A stretch of DNA of 64,000 nt from Mesorhizobium sp. NFR06 (GTDB taxonomy: Bacteria; Pseudomonadota; Alphaproteobacteria; Rhizobiales; Rhizobiaceae): the NCBI RefSeq assembly GCF_900115245.1, contig NZ_FOVT01000021.1, positions 36,682 through 100,681 on the forward strand. Direction: 5' to 3'. The position numbers and the translations under genes were made by a program. Under the pieces are notes generated by a model, which did not search any database, was not told where the DNA came from, and worked only from the letters and a program-made list of their open reading frames with translations. This document shows, one piece after another, positions 8,957 to 18,093 of the stretch; position 1 is the first letter of the stretch, and the number at the start of each line of letters is the position of its first letter.

Positions 8957-9712
8957 ATGCCCCGCATCATCAAGCATCCGGAACTCAGGCGCGAAGAATT
9001 GCTGGACCGTGCCCAGGCCCTGTTCCTGACGCATGGCTACGACAGAGCGAGCCTCAACGACGTCATCGCCGCCGCCGGCATCTCGAAGGGCGCCTTCTAT
9101 CACTACTTTGCTTCCAAGGAGGCTCTCCTGGAGGCGCTCGCCAAGCGTTTCGCGAAACAGGCGCTTGCCGGCGTGCAGGGAGTGCTCGACGATCCGGACC
9201 TCGACCCGCTCGGCCGTCTGAATGCGCTGATGGCCACGTCACGTCAGGCCAAGATCGATACCGCAGCCGACGCTTGGGCTTTGTTCGAGACGCTTTTTCG
9301 CCCGGAAAACTTGGTGCTCTTCCATCGCATCAACCAAGCGGCCAGTTCGTCCTTTTCACCTGTTCTGGTCGAGATCATCAGGCAGGGTGTCCAAGACGGA
9401 ACGTTCCGCACCTTCGATCCGGAAGGCGTCGCAGACATCGTCATGCAGTTCGGCATGGCCACGCACGATGTGATCGCCAAGGCATTCGCCAGTGGCAGCG
9501 ACGCCGATATGGACATCGCGATCGAAGCCCTGGAGAGACGCGTCCGGCTCTACGAGATCGCGCTCGACCGCATCCTGGGGCTTCCCGACGGCAGCATCCG
9601 GATCGGCGAGCCGGGCTATGTGCGTGCGGTCATGACCGCGCGCCGCTCCAATCCTTCCATCCCGCGGCCTTCAAAGGATCGTGAGCCACGCCGCGCCCCT
9701 TCGCGGCCGTAG
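8957..9712 (+). CDS. TetR/AcrR family transcriptional regulator
   Basis: This is a 251-residue regulator. The N-terminal TetR helix-turn-helix spans about residues 10-57 (FLTHGYDRASLNDVIAAAG, then SKGAFYHYFASKEALLEAL). The C-terminal about 190 residues form a variable ligand/dimer domain with an extended basic Pro-rich tail. It is divergent from the membrane methyltransferase and probably binds the palindromes at 8856-8890. The ligand is unknown. Confidence 0.92.
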   Translation: MPRIIKHPELRREELLDRAQALFLTHGYDRASLNDVIAAAGISKGAFYHYFASKEALLEALAKRFAKQALAGVQGVLDDPDLDPLGRLNALMATSRQAKIDTAADAWALFETLFRPENLVLFHRINQAASSSFSPVLVEIIRQGVQDGTFRTFDPEGVADIVMQFGMATHDVIAKAFASGSDADMDIAIEALERRVRLYEIALDRILGLPDGSIRIGEPGYVRAVMTARRSNPSIPRPSKDREPRRAPSRP

Positions 9713-9717
9713 GCCGC
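9703..9717. terminator. Small hairpin between convergent genes
   Basis: GCGGCC-GTA-GGCCGC forms a perfect six-pair stem spanning the stop codon of the TetR gene and ending 1 bp before the stop codon of the convergent nitroreductase. There is no T-run on either side, so termination activity is uncertain. Confidence 0.35.
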
Positions 9718-10302
9718 TCATCCCGCCCACTGCCCCGTGTAATCGGCATAAAGCTTCGCCGGGTCAGGCCGTGGCCGTTCCGGCGCCGGCCCCTGATAGG
9801 AGCCGATATGGACGAAGCCGATGACCCGCTCCTGCGGGGAAAGCCCCAGGATCGCCCTGCCCTCCGGGACGTCGGAATACCAGTTGCTGATCATGTTGGT
9901 GCCATAGCCCAGCGCGTTGGCCGCGATCATCAGGTTCATCGCGGCCATGCCGCCCGACAGGAACATCTCCCATTGCGGGATCTTCGGACTGTCCTTTGGA
10001 ACCGAGACGACGCCGATCACCAGCGGCGCGCGCGAGAAACGCGCCAGTTCCTGGTTGCGTCGTCCCTCCGGCAGCGGCCCCTCGCGCTGCTCGGCAAGTG
10101 CTGCCAGCTTCTTGCCGATCGCGACGCGCGCCTCACCGCGGTAAAGGATGAAGCGCCAGGGCTCGAGCCGACCGTGGTCGGGAACGCGCGAGGCCGCCGC
10201 GATCATCGTCGCGATCTCGGCATCGCTAGGCGCCGGCTCCTTGAGGTCGGGGATCGGCGCGGAATTGCGGGTGAGCAGGAAGTCGATGATCGGCGACGCC
10301 AT
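9718..10302 (-). CDS. Nitroreductase family protein
   Basis: This is a 194-residue FMN-dependent nitroreductase of the YdjA-like subgroup. Family features are an early LLTRNSAP (Arg for FMN phosphate), SRVPDHGRLEPWRF, and GLSPQERVIGFVHIG near the end. Such enzymes use NAD(P)H to reduce nitro or quinone compounds; the physiological substrate is unknown. The ATG at 10302 has an AGGAG site 10 bases upstream; the in-frame codons further upstream lack one. It is convergent with the TetR gene. Confidence 0.9.
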   Translation of the reverse strand: MASPIIDFLLTRNSAPIPDLKEPAPSDAEIATMIAAASRVPDHGRLEPWRFILYRGEARVAIGKKLAALAEQREGPLPEGRRNQELARFSRAPLVIGVVSVPKDSPKIPQWEMFLSGGMAAMNLMIAANALGYGTNMISNWYSDVPEGRAILGLSPQERVIGFVHIGSYQGPAPERPRPDPAKLYADYTGQWAG

Positions 10303-10465
10303 GGGCGCAAGTCTCCTGGAAGGCATTCGATTTTGAGCTGAAGCACGCCATCGGGAGGTCGGGCGGCTCGGGCGATGGCGTTTTGCGCCGGATAAGAAGC
10401 GCTGGGGAAAAGCAACGCACTCCTAGGCCTTGAAATTGCCACCGCCTTGGGCTTCAACGCAAGGC

Positions 10466-11431
10466 ATGTTTGAGGGGATCCTGCGCCTTTTCGTGATGGC
10501 ACTCGTCGCTGCGTTGTTCGCGGTGCCGGTTTCCTTCGCGCTGGCCCAGAACGCCAACGATATCGGCGACATCAAGCTTCCAGGCATTTCGAGCTACGCG
10601 ACGCCGAAGACCGAAGGTCCGCTGGCGCTCGGCAATGGCGGCGCCATCACGCTTTCGGCGCAACTGACCGACAAGGGCGCGGACATCACCCGCGGCATCG
10701 TCTGGCGGGTCTTCAAGCCGGGGCCGGCCAGCGACGGCAAGTTGCCGATGGTCGCATCCGCGCATGGCGGCACGGCCGTGTTCCAGCTCGACCCCGGCAG
10801 CTACCTCGTCCATGCCTCTTATGGACGGGCCGGCGCCACCAAGCGCATCACCGTCGGCAAGGAGGCCAGGCGCGAAAGCCTCGTGCTCGACGCCGGCGGC
10901 CTGAAGCTCGACGCAGTGACGTCGGGCGGCGCGCCCATCCCGTCGAAGAAACTGCGCTTCTCGATCTATGAGGGCCAGGCCGCGGCCAATGGCGACCGCG
11001 CGCTGATCGCCCCCGACGTCGCGCCCAACACCGTGGTGCGGCTGAATGCCGGCACCTACCACGTCGTTTCGACCTATGGCGCGGTCAATGCGGTGATCCG
11101 CTCCGACATCCGCGTCGAGGCCGGCAAGCTGACGGAGGCGACCGTCGAGCACCGCGCGGCCGAGATGACGATGAAGCTGGTGCGCGAGCCCGGCGGCGAG
11201 GCCATCGCCGACACGTCCTGGTCGCTGCTCAACGAGAGCGGCGATCCGATCAAGGAAGCGGTCGGCGCCTTCGCCTCGATGGTGCTGGCCGAGGGCCAGT
11301 ACACCATCATCGCCAAGAACCGCGACCGCATCTACCAGAAGGATTTCACGGTCGTTGCCGGCCAGAACCAGGAAATCGAGGTCGTGGCCAATGAATCGTC
11401 GGCCATCGACCCCGAGGAAGGCGCGGACTAG
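10466..11431 (+). CDS. Secreted protein of unknown function
   Basis: This is a 321-residue protein with a clear Sec signal peptide (hydrophobic core FVMALVAALFAVPVSFALA, cleavage after ALA). The mature part is beta-rich, with repeated segments of the form DKGADITRGIVWRVFKP, LDPGSYLVHASYGRAGATKR and LNAGTYHVVSTYGAVNAV, suggesting at least three immunoglobulin-like or carboxypeptidase-regulatory-like beta domains. I do not recognise a named family. The ATG is preceded by a close AAGG. It is convergent with the acyltransferase gene. Confidence 0.8.
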   Translation: MFEGILRLFVMALVAALFAVPVSFALAQNANDIGDIKLPGISSYATPKTEGPLALGNGGAITLSAQLTDKGADITRGIVWRVFKPGPASDGKLPMVASAHGGTAVFQLDPGSYLVHASYGRAGATKRITVGKEARRESLVLDAGGLKLDAVTSGGAPIPSKKLRFSIYEGQAAANGDRALIAPDVAPNTVVRLNAGTYHVVSTYGAVNAVIRSDIRVEAGKLTEATVEHRAAEMTMKLVREPGGEAIADTSWSLLNESGDPIKEAVGAFASMVLAEGQYTIIAKNRDRIYQKDFTVVAGQNQEIEVVANESSAIDPEEGAD

Positions 11432-11441
11432 TCGTCTTAAC

Positions 11442-12386
11442 TCAAGCCGCCTTGCGCGTCCGCCTTGGCAGGAACGGCACAAGGCGGCCCCGCTGCCCGG
11501 CAGGCGTCGCCAGGTCGAAGACCGAGCGGTAGAGGCGATCGAGCAGCGCCTTGCGGTCGCGCAAGGGTTCGAGGTCGCTCCATCTCAGCACGTCGCCGAT
11601 GCGCACCTCGATGGCCTTGCCCGACAGGCGGGCGAACTCGCGGATGAGCAAAGAGGTGCGCAGCGTCAGCGATGCCTTGCCGATGAACTTCGCCAGGCGG
11701 TTGTCACGCTCGGCCATGTTCATCGGACCGCTGACGAGATGGAACAGGCGGCCGTTCTGGCCGGAGAAATGCATCGGGATGACCGAGGCCTTGGCGTCCT
11801 GGATGAGCTTGGCCGGAAACATCTTCCACGGCAGGTCGATAGCGCGGCCGAAACCCTTCGGCGCCGTGGCGACGCCGCCGGCCGGGAAGACGACGATGGT
11901 GACGCCTTCCTTCAACAGCCGCACCGCCTCGTGGCGCACCGCCAAATTGTTCTTCAGCGCTTCCTTGGTCTCGGAAAAATCGATCGGCAGCGAATAGGGC
12001 TCCATCTCGCGGATCCGGAGCAGATCCTTGTGGATCATCACCCGGAACGGCCGGCCGAGCTGCTCGGCGAGCGACAGCACCGCAATGCCATCGCCGATGC
12101 CAAAGGGGTGGTTTGCGACGATGACCAGCGGCGTGTCCGGCAACGTTGCCGGCGGCCACTGAACGGTGTTGCGCACCTTGACGTCGATCAGTTCCAGCAT
12201 GCGGCTGAACACGCGGTCGCCGGTCGGCACCACCTGGCGGCGCCAGAAGTCATAAAGCACGGCAAAGCGGTCGCGACCCGACAGGCCCTCGACGGAATGG
12301 ATGAACCAGCGCGTCAGCACGGGTTGATGCGCGTTGGCGTAGGAGAGCTCGGGAAACCGTCTTTCCCGCAGTTTCAACTTGAGCAT
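11442..12386 (-). CDS. Lysophospholipid acyltransferase family protein (PlsC-like)
   Basis: This is a 314-residue acyltransferase. The catalytic block is NHPFGIGDG (residues 92-100), an H-x5-D spacing found in the hemolysin/OlsA-like branch rather than the classical HX4D of PlsC. A second block, VVFPAGGVATAPKG (about 165), corresponds to the FPEG-type acceptor-binding motif. Such enzymes acylate lysophospholipids or lyso-ornithine lipids at the inner membrane. Whether this is an ornithine-lipid enzyme cannot be decided here. It sits downstream of thrS in the same direction, about 85 bp away. Confidence 0.85.
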   Translation of the reverse strand: MLKLKLRERRFPELSYANAHQPVLTRWFIHSVEGLSGRDRFAVLYDFWRRQVVPTGDRVFSRMLELIDVKVRNTVQWPPATLPDTPLVIVANHPFGIGDGIAVLSLAEQLGRPFRVMIHKDLLRIREMEPYSLPIDFSETKEALKNNLAVRHEAVRLLKEGVTIVVFPAGGVATAPKGFGRAIDLPWKMFPAKLIQDAKASVIPMHFSGQNGRLFHLVSGPMNMAERDNRLAKFIGKASLTLRTSLLIREFARLSGKAIEVRIGDVLRWSDLEPLRDRKALLDRLYRSVFDLATPAGQRGRLVPFLPRRTRKAA

Positions 12387-12470
12387 GTGGGGTCGTTACA
12401 GCGTTGGCGTGACAGGCGTATGAAAATGGCGGTGGACGCACCACCGCCATCTTAGGGGAGTGCCGGTATA

Positions 12471-14444
12471 TCAGGCGGCGCGACGCTTGCGGTCCGGCGA
12501 GACCGCCTCGTCGGCCAGGGCCGTCACCGCATCGTCGAGCTTCTGCGATTCCTGGTCGCGGGAACCCAGCCGACGGACATTGACGGTTTCCTCTTCGGCC
12601 TCGCGCTTGCCGCAGACGAGGATGACCGGCACCTTTGCCAGGGAATGCTCGCGCACCTTGTAGTTGATCTTCTCGTTGCGCAAATCGGCTTCGGCGAGCA
12701 ACCCCGCGGCCTTCAGCCGATCGACGACTTTCACGGCGTACTCGTCCGCATCCGAGGTGATCGTCGCCACCACCACCTGCAGCGGCGCGAACCACAGCGG
12801 GAAATGGCCGGAATAGTTCTCGATCAGGATGCCGAGAAACCGCTCCATCGAGCCGCATACCGCGCGATGCACCATGACCGGCTGCTTCTTCTCCGAATCC
12901 GAGCCGATATAGAAGGCGCCGAAACGTTCCGGCAGGTTGAAATCGACCTGCGTGGTGCCGCACTGCCATTCGCGGCCGATGGCGTCCTTCAGCACATATT
13001 CGAATTTCGGCCCGTAGAAGGCGCCCTCGCCGGGATTGATCGAGGTCTTGATGCGGTTGCCGGAGCGCGTGCGGATCGTCTCCAGCACATTGCTCATGAT
13101 CGCCTCGGCATGGTCCCAGGCTTCATCGGTGCCGACGCGTTTGTCCGGCCGCGTCGACAGCTTCACGCTGACCTCGTCGAAGCCGAAATCGGCATAGGTC
13201 GACAGGATCAGGTCGTTGATGCGCAGGCATTCTGCCGCCAGCTGCTCCTCGGTGCAGAAGATATGCGCGTCGTCCTGCGTGAAACCGCGCACGCGCATCA
13301 GCCCGTGCAGCGCGCCCGACGGCTCGTAGCGGTGCACATTGCCGAACTCCGCAAGCTTGACGGGCAGTTCGCGGTAAGATTTCAACCCATGCTTGAAGAT
13401 CTGAACGTGGCCAGGACAGTTCATCGGCTTCAGCGCGAAGATGCGGTCGTCGTCGGTGTCGTCACCGGCGACCGTGACCTTGAACATCGCGTCGCGATAC
13501 CAGCCCCAGTGCCCCGACGTCTCCCACAGGCTCTTGTCCAGCACCTGCGGCGCATTGACTTCCTGGTAGCCGTGCTCGTCGAGGCGGCGGCGCATGTAAT
13601 TGATCAGGTTCTGCACCATCTTCCAGCCCTTGGCGTGCCAGAAGACGACGCCCGGTCCCTCTTCCTGGAAATGGAACAGGTCCATCTCGCGGCCGAGCTT
13701 GCGGTGGTCGCGCTTTTCGGCCTCTTCGAGCAATCTCTGATAGGCTTCGAGCTGTGCCTGGTCGGCAAAGGCGGTGCCGTAGATGCGCGTCAGCATCGGG
13801 TTGTTGGAATCGCCGCGCCAGTAGGCGCCCGCCACCTTCATCAGCTTGAAGGCGTTGCCGATCTGTCCGGTCGAGGCCATATGCGGACCGCGGCAGAGAT
13901 CGAACCAGTCGCCCTGCGCATAGATCTTCAGATCCTGATCCTCGGGAATGGCATCGATCAGCTCGAGCTTGTAGCGTTCGCCCTTGTCGGCGAAGACTTT
14001 CTTCGCCTTCTCGCGCGACCAGACTTCCTTGGTGAACGGCTTGTTGCGCGCAATGATCTCGCGCATCTTCTTCTCGATCACCGGGAAATCGTCCGGCGTG
14101 AACGGTTCGTTGCGCGCGAAGTCGTAATAGAATCCGTTCTCGATCACCGGTCCGATGGTCACCTGCGTTCCCGGCCACAATTCCTGCACGGCCTCCGCCA
14201 GCACATGCGCCGCATCGTGGCGGATGAGTTCCAGCGCGCGCGGATCCTCGCGGGTAATGATCTCGACCTTGCCCGACTTGCCGAGCGGATCGGAAAGATC
14301 GCAAAGGGTGCCGTCGAGGCTGTAGGCGACAGCCTTCTTGGCGAGCGACTTGGAGATCGATTCGGCAAGGCCGGCGCCGGTCATCCCCGCGTCGTACTCG
14401 CGGACCGAACCATCGGGAAACGTCAGGGAAACGGAATTCAGCAT
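12471..14444 (-). CDS. thrS: Threonine-tRNA ligase
   Basis: This 657-residue class II synthetase charges tRNA-Thr. Residues 1-62 form a TGS domain (VSLTFPDGSVREYDAG). The editing domain carries the HxxxH zinc/editing motif at H76 and H80 and C184 in CRGPH. The catalytic core includes MNCPGH and the class II motif region EPSGALHGLMRVRGF. The C-terminal anticodon-binding domain ends the protein. The start ATG has AGGAGA seven bases upstream; the preceding TTG codon is not needed. Length and motif order are normal. Confidence 0.97.
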   Translation of the reverse strand: MLNSVSLTFPDGSVREYDAGMTGAGLAESISKSLAKKAVAYSLDGTLCDLSDPLGKSGKVEIITREDPRALELIRHDAAHVLAEAVQELWPGTQVTIGPVIENGFYYDFARNEPFTPDDFPVIEKKMREIIARNKPFTKEVWSREKAKKVFADKGERYKLELIDAIPEDQDLKIYAQGDWFDLCRGPHMASTGQIGNAFKLMKVAGAYWRGDSNNPMLTRIYGTAFADQAQLEAYQRLLEEAEKRDHRKLGREMDLFHFQEEGPGVVFWHAKGWKMVQNLINYMRRRLDEHGYQEVNAPQVLDKSLWETSGHWGWYRDAMFKVTVAGDDTDDDRIFALKPMNCPGHVQIFKHGLKSYRELPVKLAEFGNVHRYEPSGALHGLMRVRGFTQDDAHIFCTEEQLAAECLRINDLILSTYADFGFDEVSVKLSTRPDKRVGTDEAWDHAEAIMSNVLETIRTRSGNRIKTSINPGEGAFYGPKFEYVLKDAIGREWQCGTTQVDFNLPERFGAFYIGSDSEKKQPVMVHRAVCGSMERFLGILIENYSGHFPLWFAPLQVVVATITSDADEYAVKVVDRLKAAGLLAEADLRNEKINYKVREHSLAKVPVILVCGKREAEEETVNVRRLGSRDQESQKLDDAVTALADEAVSPDRKRRAA

Positions 14445-14685
14445 CAAACTTCTCCTATCCAGTCCCGCAAACGAGCGCGGGTGGTTAAATGCATGTCGCA
14501 GGAATGCGCTGGAGCATGCAGAGGGTTAGCCGGAGGCGCCGTTTATATGGACGATGCCGGCGCGCGCGGTTTTAGAGGCAGCGTGGCGTCAGGTAAAGAG
14601 CAGCCCGTCAGGAAATGTCGCCAGCGACGTCGCAAGCCGGTCGCCAAGGCTTGCGAAGAATGGCGGGACAGATTTGGATTGTGCG

Positions 14686-15519
14686 ATGGAAGATGCATCA
14701 CCCAGCCGAACCGCCCTGCGCGTCGCGCGCTTGCGCGCGTTGCACCAGTTTTCGCCACAAGCCGCTCTGTTTCGCGATCCCTATGCGAGCGCAATTCTGG
14801 GCGATGCCGCGCCCGGCGTGCAGGAACTCCAGCAGGAAGACGAGCATAGCCGTCGCATGCGCCTGTTCGTGGCCGCGCGCGCCCGCCTCGCCGAGGACTG
14901 GCTGGCTGCGGCGGTGCGGCGTGGCATCCGCCAGGTCGGGGTGCTCGGCGCCGGCCTCGACACGTTTTCGCTGTGCAATCGATATCCCGGCGTCACGGTG
15001 TTCGAGGTCGATCATCCGGCGACACAGGCCTGGAAACGCCAGCGCATGGCCGAGGCCGGTCTGGCCGAACCGCCCGGCACAATCTTCGTGCCGGTCAATT
15101 TCGAGAGGCAGCGCTTGGCCGAAGAACTGGCCGCCGCGGGCCTGAAAGCGACCGAATCGGGTTTCTTCATGTGGCTGGGCGTCGTGCCTTATCTGACGCA
15201 GGATGCGATCTTCGCCACGCTGTCCTATATTGCCGGCATTCCGGGCTCCGAGGTGGTGTTCGACTACAGCGAACCGGCCGAGAACCGCGACGGCGTGGGA
15301 CAGGCCGCGCTTGCCTTCTATGCGGCGCGCGTCGCAGCCATCGGCGAGCCCTGGATCAGCTTCTTCGTTCCCGATGAATTGGCGAAGTCGCTCACCAACC
15401 TCGGCTTCGACGAAATCGAGGATCTCGAAAGTGGCGAGATCGCCCCCCGCTTTGCCAGGTCCCCCGGCACCCGAAGCAATTCCGGCGGCCACGTCCTGCG
15501 CGCCCGCCGCAGCGCCTGA
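14686..15519 (+). CDS. Class I SAM-dependent methyltransferase, LCM/PPM-like
   Basis: This is a 277-residue protein of the leucine carboxyl methyltransferase-like family (TIGR00027-type). The SAM-binding motif VLGAGLDTFS is at residues 86-95, followed by the family's EVDHPATQAWKRQR. The middle segment FMWLGVVPYLT is also typical. In bacteria these proteins usually act on small molecules or polyketides; the substrate here is unknown. The first 44 codons of the longer open frame lack family similarity, so the ATG at 14686 is preferred. It is convergent with the beta-lactamase gene (6 bp gap). Confidence 0.85.
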   Translation: MEDASPSRTALRVARLRALHQFSPQAALFRDPYASAILGDAAPGVQELQQEDEHSRRMRLFVAARARLAEDWLAAAVRRGIRQVGVLGAGLDTFSLCNRYPGVTVFEVDHPATQAWKRQRMAEAGLAEPPGTIFVPVNFERQRLAEELAAAGLKATESGFFMWLGVVPYLTQDAIFATLSYIAGIPGSEVVFDYSEPAENRDGVGQAALAFYAARVAAIGEPWISFFVPDELAKSLTNLGFDEIEDLESGEIAPRFARSPGTRSNSGGHVLRARRSA

Positions 15520-15525
15520 GAGAAG

Positions 15526-16338
15526 TTACTTCACCAGTTGCGGCAGGTCCTTCAGGAACCCCGCCCGCGTTGCGAGGCCCTTCGGCCTGTCGGTACGCTT
15601 GGCATCCATGATCAGCCGGGCAAAGACGATGCGGCGGCCATTCTTCTCGGCCCAGCCGACGAACCAGCCGAGCGAGCGCTTGCCGTCGGCGCCGAGCCTG
15701 GTGCTGCCCGTCTTGCCTTGTACCGTCCAATCCCCTGCCGCGAAGGTCGGAAGGATCGTCTTGGTCATCTCATGCGCCTTCGCCGAGACAGGCATCTTCC
15801 CGGCAAGCAGTTCACGCAGGAAGGCGGTCTGCTCGACCGGCGATATCGCAAGCGATGAATTTATCCAGGACTGCGTCAGCCCATTGTCCTTGCCGGCATC
15901 GCCCGAGACATCCTTGTTGCCATAACCGAATTTCGAGACATAGCCGGCAAACTTTTCAGTGCCGAGTCGCCGCGTGATCTCCCGCGAGTACCAGACGATG
16001 GAATCGCGTTCCCATATCGTCGGATCGACGGTCTTCCGGTCGCGCTTTGCCGCGTTGAATTCCGGCTTGTAGTCCCAGCTTGGCGTGTGCTGGTCGCTCA
16101 GGATGCCGGCATCGTAGCCGATCAGCGCCAGGGGCACCTTGAACGTCGAGGCCGGGCTGACACGCTTGTCGCAGACGCCGTCCTGGAAAAGCGTGGCGCC
16201 ACTGACCTGATCCTGGATCAGCGTGCAGTGGATGTCCTCGAGCGGCGCCGATTGCGCCCGCACCGGCAGGCCCAGCATCCAGGCCAGAAGGAAAAGGACG
16301 ACGGCAAAAATGAAGGGATAGCGGTCGAACTGGCGCAT
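15526..16338 (-). CDS. Class D (OXA-type) beta-lactamase
   Basis: This is a 270-residue periplasmic serine hydrolase. A signal peptide (hydrophobic 9-25, VRAQS at the cleavage region) precedes the catalytic domain. All class D motifs are present: S64-T-F-K67 (nucleophile and the usually carbamylated lysine), S113-I-V115, Y139-G-N141 and K209-T-G211. The enzyme should hydrolyse beta-lactams or act as a penicillin-binding hydrolase; spectrum cannot be predicted. No transposon, integron or resistance-cassette signal surrounds it, so it looks like a resident chromosomal gene. YidD lies upstream in the same direction. Confidence 0.92.
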   Translation of the reverse strand: MRQFDRYPFIFAVVLFLLAWMLGLPVRAQSAPLEDIHCTLIQDQVSGATLFQDGVCDKRVSPASTFKVPLALIGYDAGILSDQHTPSWDYKPEFNAAKRDRKTVDPTIWERDSIVWYSREITRRLGTEKFAGYVSKFGYGNKDVSGDAGKDNGLTQSWINSSLAISPVEQTAFLRELLAGKMPVSAKAHEMTKTILPTFAAGDWTVQGKTGSTRLGADGKRSLGWFVGWAEKNGRRIVFARLIMDAKRTDRPKGLATRAGFLKDLPQLVK

Positions 16339-16479
16339 GGCGAAGTCACTCCTGAACGGGATTACAGGCAGCGGCTTAGCGAGGCGACTTGTCTCGATTT
16401 TGTCTCAAATTCGCAGTGTTTATGCAGCTTCGCGTTAACCCTAACGGATCGTAAAAATTCGATCGTGATCGCGCGGCGA

Positions 16480-16854
16480 TCAGATCTCGGATTGGCCGTT
16501 CTTCTTGCCGATCCGCCAGTAGCGCCAGGGCGTGAACCAGACATAGCGTGCGGCAAGCGTCTCCGGCACGCGGTCGATACCATGCGTTCCGAACGGACCG
16601 CAGCGCGAGACCCGGAACAGCGCCATCCAGCCGCCGGCCCACAGGCCATGCCGGGCGATCGCCTCATGCGCATATTCGGAACAGGTCGGCAGGTGCCGGC
16701 AACTGTTGCCGATGAAGCCGGAGAGCGTCAGTTGATAAAGGCGCACCAGCGACGTGCCGAGCACGCGGCCCGGCGTTTTGCGCCAAGGCCCCGGCCAGTT
16801 GCGTCCGCGCTGGACCGGACGGACGCCATGTGTATGCCCAGAACGGTCGCCCAT
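16480..16854 (-). CDS. yidD: Membrane protein insertion efficiency factor YidD
   Basis: This is a 124-residue protein with the YidD core: LVRLYQLTLSGFIGNSCRHLP, then TCSEYAHEAIARHGLWAGGW, and the WxR..RCGPFGTHGIDRVP segment. YidD is a small amphipathic inner-membrane-associated protein that helps YidC-dependent insertion. About 30 N-terminal residues precede the core, longer than in E. coli but not unusual. The conserved cysteines at CRHLPTC and RCGP are present. Confidence 0.9.
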   Translation of the reverse strand: MGDRSGHTHGVRPVQRGRNWPGPWRKTPGRVLGTSLVRLYQLTLSGFIGNSCRHLPTCSEYAHEAIARHGLWAGGWMALFRVSRCGPFGTHGIDRVPETLAARYVWFTPWRYWRIGKKNGQSEI

Positions 16855-16924
16855 CTGTCTCCACAGCCTGTTTCACTGCGCGATAGATGTGGGCTTCCGG
16901 TGCCGAACGCAATGCTTTTTACCC

Positions 16925-17086
16925 TCAGGGCCTGGAGCGCCGAATGGGATGTCTGTCGGTAAGCGGGACATGGTGGCAGGAAGCATCTCGATGCCCATGG
17001 CAACCACCGCCTTTCGAGGCCCCGCCGTGCCACTGAAAGGTGGCGATCCGCATGACGTCGTTCAAAATGGCCAGGAACTGGTTCAT
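16925..17086 (-). CDS. Possible small protein divergent from LysR gene
   Basis: This is a 53-codon frame with an excellent ribosome site (AAAGGAG, 7 bases before ATG), divergent from the LysR regulator. The first about 20 residues look like an ordinary helix. The rest is His/Cys/Arg-rich (CHGHRDASCHH), and another frame over the same DNA reads more naturally (MGIEMLPATMSRLPTDIP), so the gene may be frameshifted. No family is recognised. It could be the LysR target. Confidence 0.35.
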   Translation of the reverse strand: MNQFLAILNDVMRIATFQWHGGASKGGGCHGHRDASCHHVPLTDRHPIRRSRP

Positions 17087-17159
17087 GGCAGTGCTCCTTT
17101 GAGCACCGATTACACTGCCGCTGGCCTTCGTCTTCAAACGAGTATAAATTCCACTTCGG

Positions 17160-17174
17160 ATAACTTGAGGTTAT
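17160..17174. promoter_or_regulatory. Inverted repeat overlapping LysR gene start
   Basis: ATAAC-TTGAG-GTTAT is a perfect 5-5-5 inverted repeat of the T-N11-A kind bound by LysR regulators. It sits across the start of the LysR gene and within its ribosome site, and it faces a divergent small reading frame. Autorepression is inferred. Confidence 0.45.
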
Positions 17175-17178
17175 GCGA

Positions 17179-18084
17179 ATGAAGCGAGGACGGCTGCCGC
17201 TCACGGCGCTCAGGAGCTTCGAGACGGCCGGCCGGCATTTGAGCTTCAGCCGGGCGGCAGAGGAGCTTTATGTCTCCCAGGCCGCGATCAGCCGCCAGAT
17301 CCGCGAGCTCGAGACCTTCTTGCGCCGGCCGCTGTTTCTGCGCCTCCACCGGCGCGTCGAACTGACGGATGCGGGGCATCGGCTCCTCGACCGATTGGTC
17401 AGAAGCTTCGACGACATCGACCGGGTGCTTTCGGAGCTTACGACCTCGCCGGCGCAATCGGTGGTCCGCGTGAGCGTCGAACCATCGCTTGCCGCGGTAT
17501 GGCTGGTTCCGCGGCTCAATCGCTTTCGTCAGTTGCGACCCGACATCGACGTGTCGCTCGAGGTCGATCCGCGGCCGATCGAGTTCCGCAGCGATCAGCC
17601 CGAGATCGCCTTGCGTTTCAGCGCGCGCGCCACGTCGTGGCCTCGCAGCGAGGCCGAGCGCTTGGCCTCGACTGTCGATTCTCCGGTTCTGTCGCCGGCG
17701 CTGCTGGCATCGGGCCCTCCCTTGGAAAAGCCGATCGACCTTCGCCATTACACCCTGCTGCATGAGGAAAACCGCCAAGGCTGGGCGCGCTGGTTCCAGG
17801 CCGCAGGCGTGCCCGCCGACGCGATACCCCCGCGGGGCCCGATGCTGGCCGACATCTCGCTTTCGAAGCAGGCCGCGCTGCTCGGCCACGGCGTAGCGCT
17901 CGGCGATCTCTTGCAGGTCGGCGAAGAACTCGCGTCGGGCACCTTGATCAAGCCGTTCGATATCGATGTCGCTTCCGGCGCCTATTGGCTCGTGGCCCGT
18001 AGCTTGCGGGATCTGCCGGAACCCTCCAGGGCGTTCGCCGACTGGGTCCGAAGCGAATTCGCCTTGACCAGGGGAGCGGCCTAA
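17179..18084 (+). CDS. LysR-family transcriptional regulator (GcvA-like)
   Basis: This is a regulator of about 301 residues. The N-terminal winged helix-turn-helix begins PLTALRSFETAGRHLSFSRA and continues AEELYVSQAAISRQIRELE, the GcvA-type signature. The C-terminal periplasmic-binding-like domain senses a ligand (SVEPSLAAVWLVPRL, HEENRQGWARW). The ATG at 17179 has GAGG eight bases upstream; the in-frame ATG at 17173 has only two bases of spacing. It probably controls itself and the divergent unit. The ligand is unknown. Confidence 0.9.
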   Translation: MKRGRLPLTALRSFETAGRHLSFSRAAEELYVSQAAISRQIRELETFLRRPLFLRLHRRVELTDAGHRLLDRLVRSFDDIDRVLSELTTSPAQSVVRVSVEPSLAAVWLVPRLNRFRQLRPDIDVSLEVDPRPIEFRSDQPEIALRFSARATSWPRSEAERLASTVDSPVLSPALLASGPPLEKPIDLRHYTLLHEENRQGWARWFQAAGVPADAIPPRGPMLADISLSKQAALLGHGVALGDLLQVGEELASGTLIKPFDIDVASGAYWLVARSLRDLPEPSRAFADWVRSEFALTRGAA

Positions 18085-18093
18085 CCGCTATCC

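Noticed and set aside
12645..14849. 734-codon plus frame opposite thrS
   Set aside because: It is antisense to a complete thrS and shows no recognisable domain.
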